Assembly: GCA_003640385.1 (NCBI GenBank)
Contig: RCAB01000118.1
Location: forward strand, 62,001 to 126,000
Length of the DNA stretch: 64,000 nucleotides
Source: Setaria digitata
Taxonomy: Eukaryota > Nematoda > Chromadorea > Rhabditida > Setariidae
Direction of reading: 5' to 3'
Part shown: positions 1-21,832 of the stretch, piece by piece
Layout of the letters: each line of letters begins with the position of its first letter
How positions within the stretch are numbered: position 1 is the stretch's first letter
Translations under genes and position numbers: made by a program
Notes under the pieces: model-generated
What the model was told of the DNA's origin: nothing
Seen by the model: the letters and a program-made list of their open reading frames with translations, nothing else
Database searches by the model: none

Positions 1-18
1 AAATTTCTTATGTAAAAG

Positions 19-3508
<3,490 letters not shown>

Positions 3509-6108
3509 TTGAAATAAAAATGCTAAAATGGCCTTACACTGATGGTGAATTTGGATAAGTACACGCACAATTCATATTTATACACATTTACGCGTATACG
3601 TGTATGCAAATATCAGGATATATTCAAATATTCAAATTCGTTGACAGGTAGCATAAAAATAGAAGATTTGATTATATTAATCAGGGAAAATGCTTAAATT
3701 CATTTAAAAGATAATATTAACATATATATTTCACACCCATTGGGTCGGTTTTAAATTACAAATGCAGTTAGGACTTACACAATTAAAAGTGAGCCTTATT
3801 AAAAAACTTTGATTCGAACTTGGTTTTTCTCACTGATTCGATTAAGAACCTAACATTTTGATCTTAGCTAAATTTGTACCATCAAACTCTTTTGTTCATC
3901 ACATTTTTCATTCACTAGAATATCTTGAAATCTTCTTTGGCTCCTCTTAACTCTTTCTATTCGATTTTATCCAATGCGTAAAACGGTTAATGCGAATACT
4001 GCAAGCTAGATAATATTAGTCTAAGCTTAGCATGCTACATTTCTCATTCCTTCCCTTTTTTCCTTCGCCCTTCAGAATTTAAAAATTTGTAATAATATTA
4101 TATATGCCTTTTTTATCTTTCTTTCACCCTATTTTACTAATAACCTATAATTATTTATCACTTATTAAGAGAAAGAGAGCAAAAAACTCAGCAAATTTGA
4201 AAATTTTTATTCAGTCAACATGAATGTTAGCAAAAATAAAATTATTTAGTCAAACTAAATAAATCTAGTCGATTAATCAATCAAATTAAATCTAGTTAAT
4301 TAAGTTAAACAAATAACTAAATAATGAAAAAATAAATGCCAAGTAGTCGTAATAGAAATATCAACATGGCGGAAATGATGCAAAAAAATACTAAAATATA
4401 AAATTCCATTTTTTTGTTATCATTAAATGATAAGGAATCGGAAAAAAAAAAAGCAAATAAACATTTGCTGACCAAAAATAGAACTAATCATGTTACGTGG
4501 GTTTATATAATAGGAGAAACATCATGTTAATAATTACATCGAGAATTACTGCAAATAAAGCCGTACTGAATACATAATTACCTGTATTATTCTATACTAT
4601 TGCACATAAATCTAGTTTTTTCCTTCCAACTCTTTTTTTCTCCTTTTTTAATTGCAAAATAATTAATTACTTTGACATCTGGCAATTTTGCAGTGATTGG
4701 AAACACGGAAAGGTGTGAAGATAATTAATTCGCTGCTTAATTAGATGTTAATTTTATTTCATCCAAATATGCGACCGTGTTGATTTGAGGATTATACTAT
4801 CATAATGATTTTAATATGTTAGTAATATAATGATTTCGTTATTATCCCTAATTTCGTTTAGCATAATGAATATCATCGCACAAATTTGTATTCGTCAAAT
4901 TTTTCCACATTGTGATTGATATGCAAAAGGAGTAATCAAGAAAATTTACAACGTTCAAATAGCCTAATGGATATGTTTATGCCTTCAAATGACCACCGAT
5001 CAATCAAGCTATTATTTGTTATTAGAAATAGTCAATCAGGTCATCTATCATTATTTATGATCAGTGGTTACTTTGTCAACTCAGCCTTCCCCTCTTCTCT
5101 TTCTTTCTTCTAATATGCTCGAAAAAGTGAAAGAGAGAGAGAGAGAGAGAGAGAAAACGAGCACACAAAAAATTGAATACCAACAAAAAAAAACAGAAAA
5201 AAAGCACAGCCCAATTTGAATACCTTGCCACATATTACTTCTAATTAGTTAGATTTTAAGAAGAAAAGCTAATTAATTGAAGTGAACACAATTAATGATT
5301 TACCGCTTCAATAATTTCGGGCTAAAATAATTGATATATATATATATACAATCAATTTCACAATGATGTCATCATCAATTTTTCGCTTAAACAAAGAAAT
5401 GAAGTGAATTTTACTCGTTAACGTTGCATAAATCAAGGGGTCAGAGGTCAAGAGGGAATAGAAAGAAAATGATATACAGGAACGGAAGAAATGCAAAAAT
5501 ATCGTTCGTTCAAATCTAGGAGCACAATTCCACGTAACCAGCAACAAATGCCACATTTTGATCCCATCATCCTGAATGAATGATTGGAAGCTACCGTAGT
5601 ACACCTCTACTACAGCAACCACTGTATGTAAGCCATACCGTACCAGTTTTGAAATTAATTTTCTTGTTACAGAAAGGTCTTCTCTTGTTTTCAAATCCAA
5701 AATTACTTATTCTACGTATTGTTTTTACTGCTATTTATCATATCAATTTCAGAATGCAAATTTATTTCCTCCTTGAAATTGACTTTCACTAATTTTAATT
5801 TTAATTTCAATTTTATCCAAAAATCAATAATAGAACAAAAATATTAATCACTCTACTATCAAACTGGGAAAATATTACTACAAATGATTAGGAGCATAAA
5901 TAATGGAAACGAAAGTATGAACAGTTCGAAATCAAAGATAAACATAAAAGTTACCGCCCGTACAGGATTGAAATTTATTTTATTCTTCCTTTACCAATCT
6001 TTCAGATGTAAAATTATCATTTGTAAGAGTAAGTCCGAACCTGTGTTTAGCTAATGCTTAATTTGTTCAAGTTTTGAAAAAAAATGATAACAAAAGATTA
6101 TGAGGCTA

Positions 6109-6243
6109 AATACAGTCACTATACCATTCCATTTACTGTCATCATTGTGATGACTACACTTCCTCTTCTTTTTTTGCTNAATACAGTCACATTCCATTTA
6201 CTGTCATCATTGTGATGATTACACTTCCTCTTCTTTTTTTGCT
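6109..6243. repeat. Near-identical copies flanking a single N (assembly junction)
   Basis: A segment beginning AATACAGTCAC and ending TTTTTTTGCT occurs just before and just after the N at 6179. The copies differ by a small indel and one substitution. This is probably an unmerged contig overlap in intergenic DNA. Confidence 0.8.
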
Positions 6244-7153
6244 TTGTTTACTTTCCTTTATCATTTTGCTCACTTGTCACCACACGACCTTGTCAACTTC
6301 AGCTCTTTCATTTTTGTCATCAATTACTTATCATGCATCGATCCTTTTATATGTCTCTGTAAGATTGCAAGTTTCATTCTTGCAGTTTGCTGTAGATGGA
6401 AAAGAATGACTGAAAATTTCAATATTTGAAGAATTCTGCTTTGCGAAAATAAAATTTCATAAAATAGAAATACTTAAAAGAATTATATACAAATGCTTGG
6501 TATGGAAAATGAAGTGAAATTACATAAAAGCTTCCACATAACAGTTCCATTTCATTCTCTCATTTCAACATACATTCATCAATTTAAATGTGAAAATATC
6601 AGCAATATAAATCTTCATTAACCATACCAAATAAATCATTTTCAAATTAATTTTTGCAAGGAGAAAACTGATAAGATAAATAAAAAGTCATTAATGCATT
6701 AGTAAGCAATGAATGGGAAGAAAAATGACGAAAAGATTGGACTGATTTTCGCAAATAAAGTAAAAAAAAAAAAAAGGAAAAAGAAAGAGAGAAGGTGATA
6801 AGATAAAAAAAATTATTAATGTATCAGCAAGAAATGGATAGCCGAATTGATGAATAGCACCAAAAACTAAATGTGAGAGTTATTGGTTTACATTGACAAA
6901 AATCATCATCAATGTTTAACGTTAAGTTTTCATGCAACAAATTGATATTGGAATCAGATTACAATACACCCTTCACTTTTTTTCAAATGCTCCTTATTTT
7001 GTATTCAGTTGATGTAACCAGTCAAACTATGATTAAATACATTATATATATATATATAATGTATTTAATATTTATATATATATATATATATATATATGAT
7101 GTATATAATGTATTATAATGTAATCAACTTATAATGTAATCAACTATATATTG

Positions 7154-7168
7154 TAATCAACTTATTTC

Positions 7169-7206
<38 letters not shown>

Positions 7207-7221
7207 GAAATAAGTTGATTA
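7154..7221. repeat. Perfect 68-bp palindrome with an (AT)n centre
   Basis: Bases 7154-7174 are the exact reverse complement of 7201-7221, and the middle is pure alternating AT, so the whole is self-complementary. Just upstream (about 7118-7160) the short phrase TGTAATCAACT recurs three times. It could extrude as a hairpin or cruciform. No terminal duplication or transposase is seen. Confidence 0.85.
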
Positions 7222-7731
7222 ACAGCCGATAAATGAGGTGATATGAAAGTATGATAGGTGTAACTGCAATTTGAAATAAAATATAATAAAGCAACAACAT
7301 AAACAATAAATAAAATGACGAGCAAAAAGGGAATAATGCGATGGTAAATGAATTGAAATGTTAGGAAGAATGTTAATGAAATGTGATATTAGTACTCTAT
7401 AAACAACATCGTCTTTTAAGTAAATTAAAATTTAAGGAATAATGAAACTTTTTCTTCTCATAAGCTTTTATTTCCTAAATGAAATGCTATTACTTCCTAT
7501 GTTTTTACCAAAGTGTTTAAATATTTTTCATGTTCAGTCGATAAATCTATCACCGCTTCAATTTTGTTGATTATATTATGCTAAAAAGTAATAAAGTGCA
7601 TTCAGGTATTTTGTCGCTACATAAGAGCTATATTTTGACAAGGATAACAAATCAGTTCGCTTTATCAAACAAACACCTTCCTAATTAAATATCTGACCCT
7701 ACAGCATTAATTTGCCTATATAGGAAAGATA

Positions 7732-9560
7732 TCAGTTCTTACTTAATTTATTTTTGAACATTCTACCATGTCCAGGAACAATCCAGTCTGCTTCATCTAA
7801 TATCATTTTACGGCTTTTTTCTTGTTCTTCCGGATATTTGCTATTTGCTTTCCACTTATCACTGTCATCCTCTTCTTCAAAAATATCACCTTAATATGTC
7901 CATTTATTTTTAAGCACTAGTATTACCTTCAGAAAGAATGTAGAAGTTTTACAGACCTACGATTGCAACTGTTCCATATTTGGTGCCTGTAACGATAATA
8001 CTATGATCATGATCAGTATGTCCTGGCGTACATCTTAATTGCACAAAATTATCCAATATCCAAGATTCCTGTAAAATAAACGAATCGTGCGTTATCTTAC
8101 TTTACAGTAGAATAAAGTATTACTTCTATTGTCCTACAATAGTATCAATATTTTTATTAGCTACGCCACTTTGAAAAAGCTGATTCCTAAAGCAGCAGAA
8201 TTAGCATTATTTTCCCACTATACAGATTGAAGAAAAAAAAAGGCTATACTTCGTTGATTTAATAGGACACAAAGTAAGCAGGCAATTTTCTAGGGTACTG
8301 TATAAATTTAATAAGATGCCTTATATCCACAGAGCATTCTATTAAATTTTATATATATATAATTTAATAGAATATTGTATATTATATATATAAAAAATAG
8401 AATAGAATATTATATATATAATATCCTATTAAGTTAATATAAATTAATAGAGAGAGAGAGAGAGACTTAACAAACTTTTTGGAGTGGAACAATATATGTT
8501 ATCATCAACTTAGCTAAATTTTTATCCACTGAATAACAAATTCTGACTGCAGATTAGAATCAAGTAAATATTTAGTACTAAATTAAAAATAAAAAGAAAT
8601 TAATTGTACTTGAATGAATGGAAAAAGAGCTCTTTGCTGATTTATGCTCAGATAATAGTTAATCATTAAAAAGTATATTAAAGAACATAATGGGAGGAAA
8701 AGAAAAGGTAGAAAGGATGAAATGAAACGTACTGTAAAAATTTGATAAATACCGTACTTGGCGACATCTTCAGCCATATAAATTTTGGCCCGTTGGAAGA
8801 GTGATAAATTACCACAGTGATCACTATGTCCATGGGTTATCACCAAATCAGTTATATCATCACAGTTTAATGAGTATTTTGAAAGAGCTATAAAATTTAT
8901 GAGTTTTTTTTTTTTTATAAAAATTTCGCACCGTAATTATTTTGTTTGTATTTTTTTTTAATATTATAATTAGATAATATTGCAAATATGAAATGTTCTT
9001 AATTAGTCATGGAACACAAGCTTCAGTTTGGCCCGAAGTTTTTACCAAAATGCTTAGGCAGTATTCTTTTTATACGCAAGATGTATTTCTGTCAAGTTAA
9101 AATAAATACTGGAGTAGAGTTTCACTAGATTTAAGATAAGCATTGGCGTAGACCTTCGACAAGTTGCGGCAAGCATCAGCGTGGCTTTTCCAGTAAATTT
9201 AGAAGTATTGTAGATTTATATGGAAAATATTAAATGTAGCATTTTACTGCGGGTATTTTCGTTGAAAAAAGAACAAGGAGTATTTTTGATGAAAAGACTT
9301 TGAAAAAACTTAATTGATATATTCGGGAGCAGAAAATGAAAAACTGCAGAAAAAAAGAGAGATAGAAGATAAATGAGTAAACCTTTAATAATACATGTAC
9401 CATTCCATGGATCACCACAATCAATCAGAATTTTCCGCTTTTCGGTAATAACCAATGTCACAGTACCAGAAGCTTCCATGGCACTGGTATTTCTACCATA
9501 CCTTTCCGTCTGTCTACAGTAACCATCCAGTAATACGTGTACTTCCGGATACTCACTCAT
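7732..9560 (-). CDS. MBLAC1-type metallo-beta-lactamase-fold protein (SWIP-10 like)
   Basis: Four exons, 9383-9560, 8733-8887, 7957-8068 and 7732-7889, give a 200-residue protein with consistent phases. It has the metal-binding signature HGHSDH (residues 78-83), a third-site histidine in PGHTDHDH (His128), the bridging aspartate in VGDIFE (Asp150) and a final VPGHG histidine near 193. The order and the small size match the MBLAC1 subfamily. Human MBLAC1 is reported as a histone pre-mRNA 3' nuclease, and the C. elegans relative SWIP-10 acts in glia to limit dopamine neuron signalling. The exact substrate here is not visible from sequence. The start MSEYPE is the first ATG of the exon. The gene is divergent from the S28 gene and shares a 307-base promoter with it. 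Confidence 0.88.
8340..8465. repeat. AT-rich hairpin-prone repeats and (GA)n run in an intron
   Basis: Intron DNA of the MBLAC1-like gene with overlapping TATATA palindromes and repeated TAGAATATT phrases, ending in a GA dinucleotide run near 8451-8465. It is low-complexity sequence with no coding potential. Confidence 0.6.
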
Positions 9561-9867
9561 TATTGCAGTATTTTATTAAATTGTAGAAGATTCTGCAATA
9601 TTTCACAAGAATTTTTAACGAATTCCATCAAAAATACGCATAATACAAAGCTGCACAGAATTGTTCTAAAAAATTTAAGTAAGGAGTAAAAATTCGATAT
9701 TATTTCATACTAAGCACTCCGAAAAGGATGCGTTAAAATTTGATTCGATTATGCTTTTTCAAAACACATTTCCTTCTTGTTATGCTCACAGTTCTTCTTT
9801 AACGTGGTGAAATTGTTGACCTTTGACCTTCCGTGTGTGGAATATGTTTATTTTTCAGGGAGAATAA
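9561..9867. promoter_or_regulatory. Divergent promoter of the MBLAC1-like and S28 genes
   Basis: The two start codons lie 307 bases apart on opposite strands, so this stretch must hold both promoters. It contains a perfect DR1 element at 9817-9829 and, just before the S28 ATG, a trans-splice-like acceptor TTTTTCAG ending at 9858. Confidence 0.7.
9817..9829 (-). promoter_or_regulatory. Perfect DR1 nuclear receptor element
   Basis: The plus strand reads TGACCTTTGACCT, so the minus strand reads AGGTCAAAGGTCA: two exact AGGTCA half-sites in direct repeat with one spacer base. DR1 is the classic site for HNF4-type and RXR-type receptors; nematodes have many HNF4-derived receptors such as NHR-49. 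It lies 39 bases before the S28 start codon. Confidence 0.6.
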
Positions 9868-12333
9868 ATGTTTGCTTGTCAAGTTCGTTGTTTAGAACTT
9901 GTGCACTCTGTTAAATGGGTCAAATATTGGCGGAATTTCTGCAAAGCCTCAGACAGTTTAGCAGTACCATGCACCTCATCAACATTTTCTTCTGATGAGC
10001 AACAACAGCAGTATTCGGCAAATATCATGGACGAAAGTGAAATCAAGGAGGTTTTTTTTTCATCTGTAAATTTTCAAATTTTGTGTCAATAAAGCTATTA
10101 AATTGGTAAGCCAGTTCTTTTAGTCTCTCTGTAGCTGATTTAGCGATCGTTCTGGAAATCGTCTCTTTGATTCCAGTAAATGTTTCCATTTCGAACCTCT
10201 GGAAATATCATTTATCCTTTTGGCACCACTCCGTACATGATAATCTCGTATCACAAGCGATTTATTGAATGGGATTTTCGTTCCTTTCAATGTCTTCAAC
10301 CTTTCAATCATTTTTCTTTCCTCTTTTTCACTTCTAAGTCCTTCGGTTCTTTTTTATCCTAATTTATTCTATTTTTGGCTTATATATATTTGAAAATTGG
10401 TTTTTTCTGTTTGAATTTTTTTCTAGTGCATTTTTTCTAACCTTTTTTTTTTGGACTCACTTTTGGAAAATGGTAATACCGATGCAGATGACTTGTTCAA
10501 TGGTTTTTTTTTTTATCAACGAAGTATAAATACTTTGTTCTTTTACAAATTAAGAACATTGCAGAATTCTGGTCTTCTTTGTTCAGTTCACATTAATGCA
10601 AGCAATTAATTTATCTGCACTCCTCACTGAAGTTATTTGGTATGGATGAACATTTGACACGTATCTATTTTGTTATGTTGTCACACCTCCCGCATAGTCT
10701 TACATGTTCTACATAAATTCTGAGAAATTCATGCGGATTCGTATGGAGGTATGACGACGTGAATGATTGATGTCAATTGTTATAATTTATATTAATTGGA
10801 AAGAAATGTTCAGCTCTCATCTTGGAAACTCACCTTTCTTCTCCTACATTTACTCTTACTTTTTGTTGCCTCTTGCAAAATTTTTGGTTTTATTTATTAA
10901 AGGTTCAGTAGCCGAGAGAGACTAGTCATGAAATTTTAAGCTATTTTAGCCTTAAATGGTATTTCTTCTTAATATATTATTTGATAATTGGTAAAGGTGG
11001 AAGATTTTCCTTTCTTTTTCAGCAAGCCAAATAATTCTTGAAATTCTGAAAAGAAGGGGATTTAGTTGTTTCGTATGAAGTTTCATCTTTGATTTTTAAA
11101 TGATGTATCTTTTTAAAAAGAAAGATGAGTTTCGAATTCATTTTCTTCTCTTCCAGATGTGAAAATGAACTTTAGTATAGAAGCTGAAGCTAATACAGAG
11201 AACTACAGAAGCACTTTCAGGATCGCAAACGTTTCGCCGAATTATTTCGACGTTCGAAATTTGTGCAACTTGCTGATTTCGAAGGGCGAATAGTTATAGG
11301 CGAAATAGTACGACGAATTGGGGATGATTTGTATATCGATATGGGACTAAAATTTAATGCTGTATGTAAGGCACCGATAATAAAAAATGAGTTCGTTACT
11401 TTCATTGGGCATTTGATCCGAAATTTATATAGTATTCTTCGATGAAATGTAATTAGGTTTCTTTATTTCAGCAATTCGAAATTTGTCTTTCTTCTGATAA
11501 TACCTTACTACCGCTTTTTATAAAAGTTCTGGTTTACCTTCACTCGACTTTTCACTGATGACAGCTGGCGAGAGTTTTGGTGCATAACTGACGTTTATCC
11601 ATGATGTTCCTAACAAATTTCCACATATCTTCATACAGTGCTCGGGTAGTGATGATTGTTCAGTGGAGCGATCTTTATTAGTAGCTGGCATAACTGGGAT
11701 CCTTCAGTATTATTCATTATTCTGTAATCTGGCATTTATCTATTATTCACTAATATTCACTAAGTCGAGGTTATTTTTCGCTCATATAGGAAAAAATTTT
11801 TTGCCAATTAACTTATGACCCAAATTAAAATTTTTCAGGAATTACAGAATAGGAACGAAAGTTCTTCTTCGTTTGCATGATCCCGAACTTTCCGAGCTGT
11901 TTTTGGGTTCTACAAAGGAGCTAACTTTATTAGAAGCGGATGCAACTCTCCTCGGATTATATCGTTCACAATCTGGTGAATCAACGGAAGCGGCTTTCTT
12001 CAAAACTGTAGAAAAAGAAGGTATTATTATTTCTAGTTCCTTCTTTCATGTGCTACTCTTTATAAAATATTTTTTAAGTTTCGCTTACTGCTTATCTGAA
12101 AATCTTATGATCAGACATTTGTGATGACATCGGTCTTTTAAGGTTCAAGCATTGAAAATTTTCGTCTGTATTTTCCTTTCGTGACTAATATTGGAATGTT
12201 TGCTACGCATGTATACCAAAGAATTCACTTAAAAATGCAGTTAATTTTAGTGGAAAGGGTAAAGTCTTCGAAGCCAGAAATTGCTGATCAACTGGAATTG
12301 CAGCAATCTGCTGAAAATCCAGACAAAGTATGA
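9868..12333 (+). CDS. mrps-28: Mitochondrial small-subunit ribosomal protein S28 (bS1m)
   Basis: Four exons (9868-10050, 11221-11390, 11839-12020, 12251-12333) encode 205 residues ending in a TGA. The core [43 protein letters not shown] and [14 protein letters not shown] follows human MRPS28 in order and spacing. The protein sits in the mitochondrial ribosomal small subunit. The first exon is Ser/Gln-rich with basic residues near the N-terminus, as expected for a mitochondrial import region. The start is supported by a TTTTTCAG trans-splice-like acceptor nine bases upstream. The exon 2 donor (GA|GTTCGT) was chosen because only it restores frame to the next exon. The exon 2 acceptor could instead be at 11209, adding four residues. 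Confidence 0.88.
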
Positions 12334-12416
12334 ATTGAAACTACTGCAGTGCCGGGCGGAAATTTGAAGCCAGATTTTGAGTTTCAGGAATCCAGTTTTC
12401 AATTCGTGTCCTTTAC

Positions 12417-12453
<37 letters not shown>

Positions 12454-12728
12454 AGCAAAAATTGATTTGTCGTGTTTGAGACTCTACATTTTTACTTTGC
12501 TCTTTATTGTGTAAAATGCGTGGATTTCCTCCTCTTTCTTTCTACTTCTTTTATGCAATTACTCTGAAGTTTTGAAACATATTGCAGGCCGTAGACGTAA
12601 AATGTTGGTTTCAGCTTTTTTTCATTGTTCAGCATTAAGTTATGGTTGCATATAATATAATATTTGATTGAAGTTTTCATTTTCGTCATTTGCAAGTAAC
12701 CATGCTGTTTCTGACATTTTTAATACTG

Positions 12729-12941
12729 TGTTTCCTTGTCATACTCCATAGAAAGTCTGGAAGATATCCGAAGTATACGGAAACCATCGCTTGTAGGTTT
12801 TCGTCGATCAAATACCACTTAAATTGTGGTAAAANCGTTTCCTTGTCATACTCCATAGAAAGTCTTGAAGATATCCGAAGTATACGAAAACCATCGCTTG
12901 TAGGTTTTCGTCGATCAAATACCACTTAAATTGTGGTAAAA
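12729..12941. repeat. 106-bp near-identical copies flanking a single N
   Basis: The stretch starting GTTTCCTTGTCATACTCC and ending AAATTGTGGTAAAA is present at about 12729-12834 and again at 12836-12941, with a few single-base differences. The N at 12835 is exactly at the joint, which points to an unmerged assembly overlap. Confidence 0.8.
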
Positions 12942-14130
12942 GTTTGAAACTACAGATGATATATTAACTTGTAAACTTTTTTTCGAGCAAAATTTTATTT
13001 GGTTTAGAATTCCTTATTTGGCTTAGATTGTAATATTTCCATAACTTCCATTTCATTCGGAATCATGATTAAAATACACTGATTGTTAAGAAGAAAGGTA
13101 ATAAATGTTTGTTAGGCCGAGAGCTTAACTTCATTCAGTGATTAATTAATTTGGATGTGAAGTTTGCAATGTATTACATTTTCTCAGAATACAAAAGAAA
13201 AAAATGCCAAGTATTTCGCAGTATAAATGGTATTTATCTTTCTAGAAAAGATCTGGAAGTGAAAATTCAGAGTAGAGAATCCGTAGTTTGCTTTAGTCAG
13301 TTCCGCTACTAGTCGTAACTATGCCAACAAACTTCATCATTGGGAATCGCTAATCACTTTCATCGTGTGATTTTTTATTTTCTTATATAAGTTGTTATTT
13401 TAATTATAGTATCATTCTGGCGTAAATTTCATAAATTTTTTTTTTTTTATTTTATTTGTTGTTTATTGGAGCAGATTTTGTACTGAGTAAATATTATGTT
13501 TGAATTAATGGATGTTAAAAATATTTTGAAAAAAAAGGCAATCAAGAGGAGAGGAAGTGACAAAGGAAAATATTGGTTGCTTGTCTGTGAGTGACATTTT
13601 GAAAAGAAAAAAAAGAAAAAAGTCGATTTGAAAAGAAAAAGACGATGTGAAAATATCAAACATTTTACAAAGAATTTCAGTGAGAAGTTTGCCTATGCTG
13701 GCAGGCTACTAAATTTCTTTTTTGATTGTTTACGAAATTTTTTGCGTGCAAGAAAGAGGCAGATTTGAATTACTCTCGATAAATGATGTTTTTGATTTGC
13801 TTGGTTGAATCTCTCGAGAAGTTTTATTCTCGACTTATTTGAACTTTTCACAGGCAAGATTAAATGTTATCTTGTTATTTAGCAAGTGGTAAAGTATCAT
13901 TTGGTGAAATTTCAAAATGTGTCAAATAGTTTTCTTCGAATCCTTTCATTTATTTTTGTAGAGTTCAGTAGTGAAGAATTGAGTAAGGTTGTTGATAGAT
14001 ATCATTGTAAAAAAAGAAAATATATGATTAATTAATTTAATCTCCTGACACTGACCAGTTAAGGTAAGATGTGGTTAATTAGGTTGGTCTTTCCAGATTA
14101 ACATTATCAAGAAAGAAATCACGGTTAAGC

Positions 14131-14231
14131 TGGTATTTTCAAACTGTTACGATGGCAGTGAATGGTTTTCGTTACTTTTTTTTTTNTTTTCAAACTGTGG
14201 CAGTGAATGGTTTTCGTTACTTTTTTTTTTT
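14131..14231. repeat. Near-identical copies flanking a single N
   Basis: Both sides of the N at 14186 read TTTTCAAACTGT, then GGCAGTGAATGG and a T run. The first copy has a few extra bases. It lies directly upstream of the phosphofructokinase gene. Confidence 0.75.
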
Positions 14232-14287
14232 AAATATTAGGGATTTTTGTATATGAGAAAAAAGTTCATATTGTGTTTTAAGGAACA

Positions 14288-19597
<5,310 letters not shown>

Positions 19598-21339
19598 GTA
19601 ATTTTTCAATCAATGGGTTATTATTTGGCCATAAAAAATTTCTTTATTATTCCCTCTTACAATAATCAGTTAGCTGGTGATATTCTAATTTTTGTATTTG
19701 TGTCACTACAGAAATTTCTTCATTAATCCTTATAATGATTAGCTGGCTTTGTTAAGCTGGCAAATACCATAATTTTTGTTATGCCTTTCAAAAATTTAAG
19801 TGGGAGCTATTTTTCAAGGATTAATGAAACAGCTTTTCTGATCTGTCTTGATCTTAGTCGGGCATTATGAATAGATCTTTCCTTATGATTACGAAGTTGC
19901 TACTGTTATTATTCACACTCTTCTTTTCAAACTCATATTTAAAAAAAAATCTCTTTCCTCTTCCTTAGATTTAATTCTGTATTTCACTTTGACATGTATT
20001 CACTCAGTCATGGACCAATTTTTATTTTGTTATCAAAAATCTGTTATGTGATTTTATCGATCACGCCCTTTTAATGTGCAAAACAATTTCTAGTTTCATA
20101 ACAGACTTTTAAAAATAAAAAAAAAAAAAAGAAAAGAAATGGATTAGATGTTTTTCCTTAGCGCAGTGTAAAAAAAGAAATAGTTTATGGAACACATTAT
20201 GACTACTGAAGTAGAAAATGAATAACTTAATATTAACATAAAGCATCCATTGTTACGCTGGTAGAGTTTGACATAATTTTGTCAGTGTATCAGCATCTAT
20301 TCGAATTTCATAACGACAGGAAGAAATTGCAAAATAAAATTGGTTAAATTCATATATTTCACAAAAATATTAGTCATTCGATCAAATTCCAGAGGTATAA
20401 TTATCATAGAATAAGTCGAACTTGAGGATTGCACAAATTCCGACTGATTTCGAGAACTCAAATGCTTCTGTTCCCAACATATCATTTCCGATAGTAATTA
20501 TGTTCGCTTTCATTTTAGTCCTCAAGTTTCGGATCAATACGTACTGAAATCAAGAAATTCATGTATTTCAATGAGCTCGAATTTTTCATTTCAAATCTTT
20601 TCATTTTCGGAATTAATTTGCATGTCTGAGCTGGCTATTAAAAGACAAACAGGCTGACTTCTTGTGATCATTTCCGTAAAACAGCATACAACAGGTTACT
20701 TATTCCTTTCATTGTCCATCATATTTCTGTAACGGATAATCGGAAACTTTGATTAATGCAAATCTGGAACAAAAAAATTCAATCTTAATGCAAGTCTCGC
20801 CATAGGTTGATGTTAAGCAGTATTTTCTATAGATTCATACATTCAATTCGATTAAGTACTAAGTGACTGATTAGAGACAAAAAGGAGGAAAATGATTTGA
20901 GGAATCATTTTTCTTTTTGTGCTAAATTTAATTTTAAATTTAAATTTCGAGATGTTGAATAGTTTGAAATATTTCGGGCACTACAGCATTATTTCCTTTC
21001 AAACATGAAAGACGTACGTATTTTGTTTCCTTACGAATGAATTATAGTGTTCATTCGAAAATCGTTGTTGGAAACATAGATCTTAAATGGAAGTAACTGG
21101 GATATCATCACGCTATGCTACTAAAATCAAAATTGCTATCATATGTACCCTTTCTGGGATTATTACCTTGTAAGTTTCCGGAATCATCATAGCATGCAAG
21201 TTTCTGAAGTCATCCGGAACGATTCCAGTGCTTCTGATATGATACTCGTCATAGATCATCCTTAGCATGAATGCACAGCAACAGAGAACCTGGACGGACT
21301 TGCAAACTCGGAACACACGTACTTAGTGAACATACAGGA

Positions 21340-21640
21340 AATGTACACGGATATGCGTACGTGCAAAGCTAGACAATCAGATACTGAACCTAGGATGGCG
21401 TACGTCAGACATACACGCATATTGCGTACAGATATGTATGTGCATAGAGGTACGAACATGCCAGACACATACATACATACGTACATACACACATACACGG
21501 ACATGCAATGCATATATAGCCAGACATGCATAGCAGATGAAACAGTTGAAGCGTNGTACATACACACATACACGGACAACATGCAATGCATATATAGCCA
21601 GACATGCATAGCAGATGAAACAGTTGAAGCGTCGTGCAGC
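21340..21640. repeat. Degenerate CATA/CACA-rich repeat with a duplicated segment at an N
   Basis: Imperfect runs of ACATACATACGTACAT and ACACATACACGGACATG type. The part from about 21482 recurs after the single N at 21555, with an extra AACATG in the second copy. Open frames through here are repeat artefacts. Confidence 0.75.
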
Positions 21641-21832
21641 GTAGATTTGTTGACGTCAGAGGTTCGTTCCTTTACGCTACGTAACGTCTGATATTCCGGC
21701 GTCTACAGAGGGATCGGTTCCGGAAACTGAGCGTTTTTAGCAAGAATCATTGATAATTTAAGTGATCAAAATCCATTTACTTTACTTTGTTATATTGATC
21801 GTTTTTCGCTTGCAGCTGCTATATTTCATTTT

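Larger units (their letters stand above)
3509..7731. other. AT-rich intergenic region without a supported gene
   Basis: 4.2 kb between the minus-strand kinase start and the MBLAC1-like gene stop. I see no exon with convincing codon use and splice sites. It holds a (GA)n run near 5128-5153, an isolated N at 6179 with flanking copies, long (AT)n runs near 7045-7100, and a perfect palindrome at 7154-7221. A few open frames occur (for example 5308-5700 minus), but they resemble no family and are rich in Phe, Ile and Tyr, as random AT-rich DNA would be. Confidence 0.6.
12334..14287. other. Intergenic region between S28 and phosphofructokinase
   Basis: No exon recognised. It holds an A homopolymer of about 30 at 12421-12450, duplicated segments around the single Ns at 12835 and 14186, and AT-rich DNA. 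The final bases before the phosphofructokinase start include a possible trans-splice acceptor, TTTTAAG, ending at 14282. Confidence 0.6.

Noticed and set aside
3780..3840. GATTCGAACTTGG as a tRNA T-loop
   Set aside because: No matching acceptor stem, D arm or anticodon arm could be laid out around it.
5308..5700. 130-residue minus-strand open frame in the intergenic region
   Set aside because: Composition is dominated by Phe, Ser, Ile and Tyr as in random AT-rich DNA. It has no family resemblance and no clear splice partners.
6109..6243. Duplicated flanks around the Ns as target-site duplications of mobile elements
   Set aside because: No element lies between the copies, only a single N. 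Lengths vary from 20 to 260 bases, which fits contig overlaps better.
12421..12450. A-run after the S28 stop as a retrocopy tail
   Set aside because: The gene upstream has introns, so it is not a retrocopy. Long A or T homopolymers are common throughout the window.
21326..21691. 121-residue plus-strand open frame
   Set aside because: It runs through CATA repeats and across an N with duplicated flanks; its residues simply repeat IHTYT.
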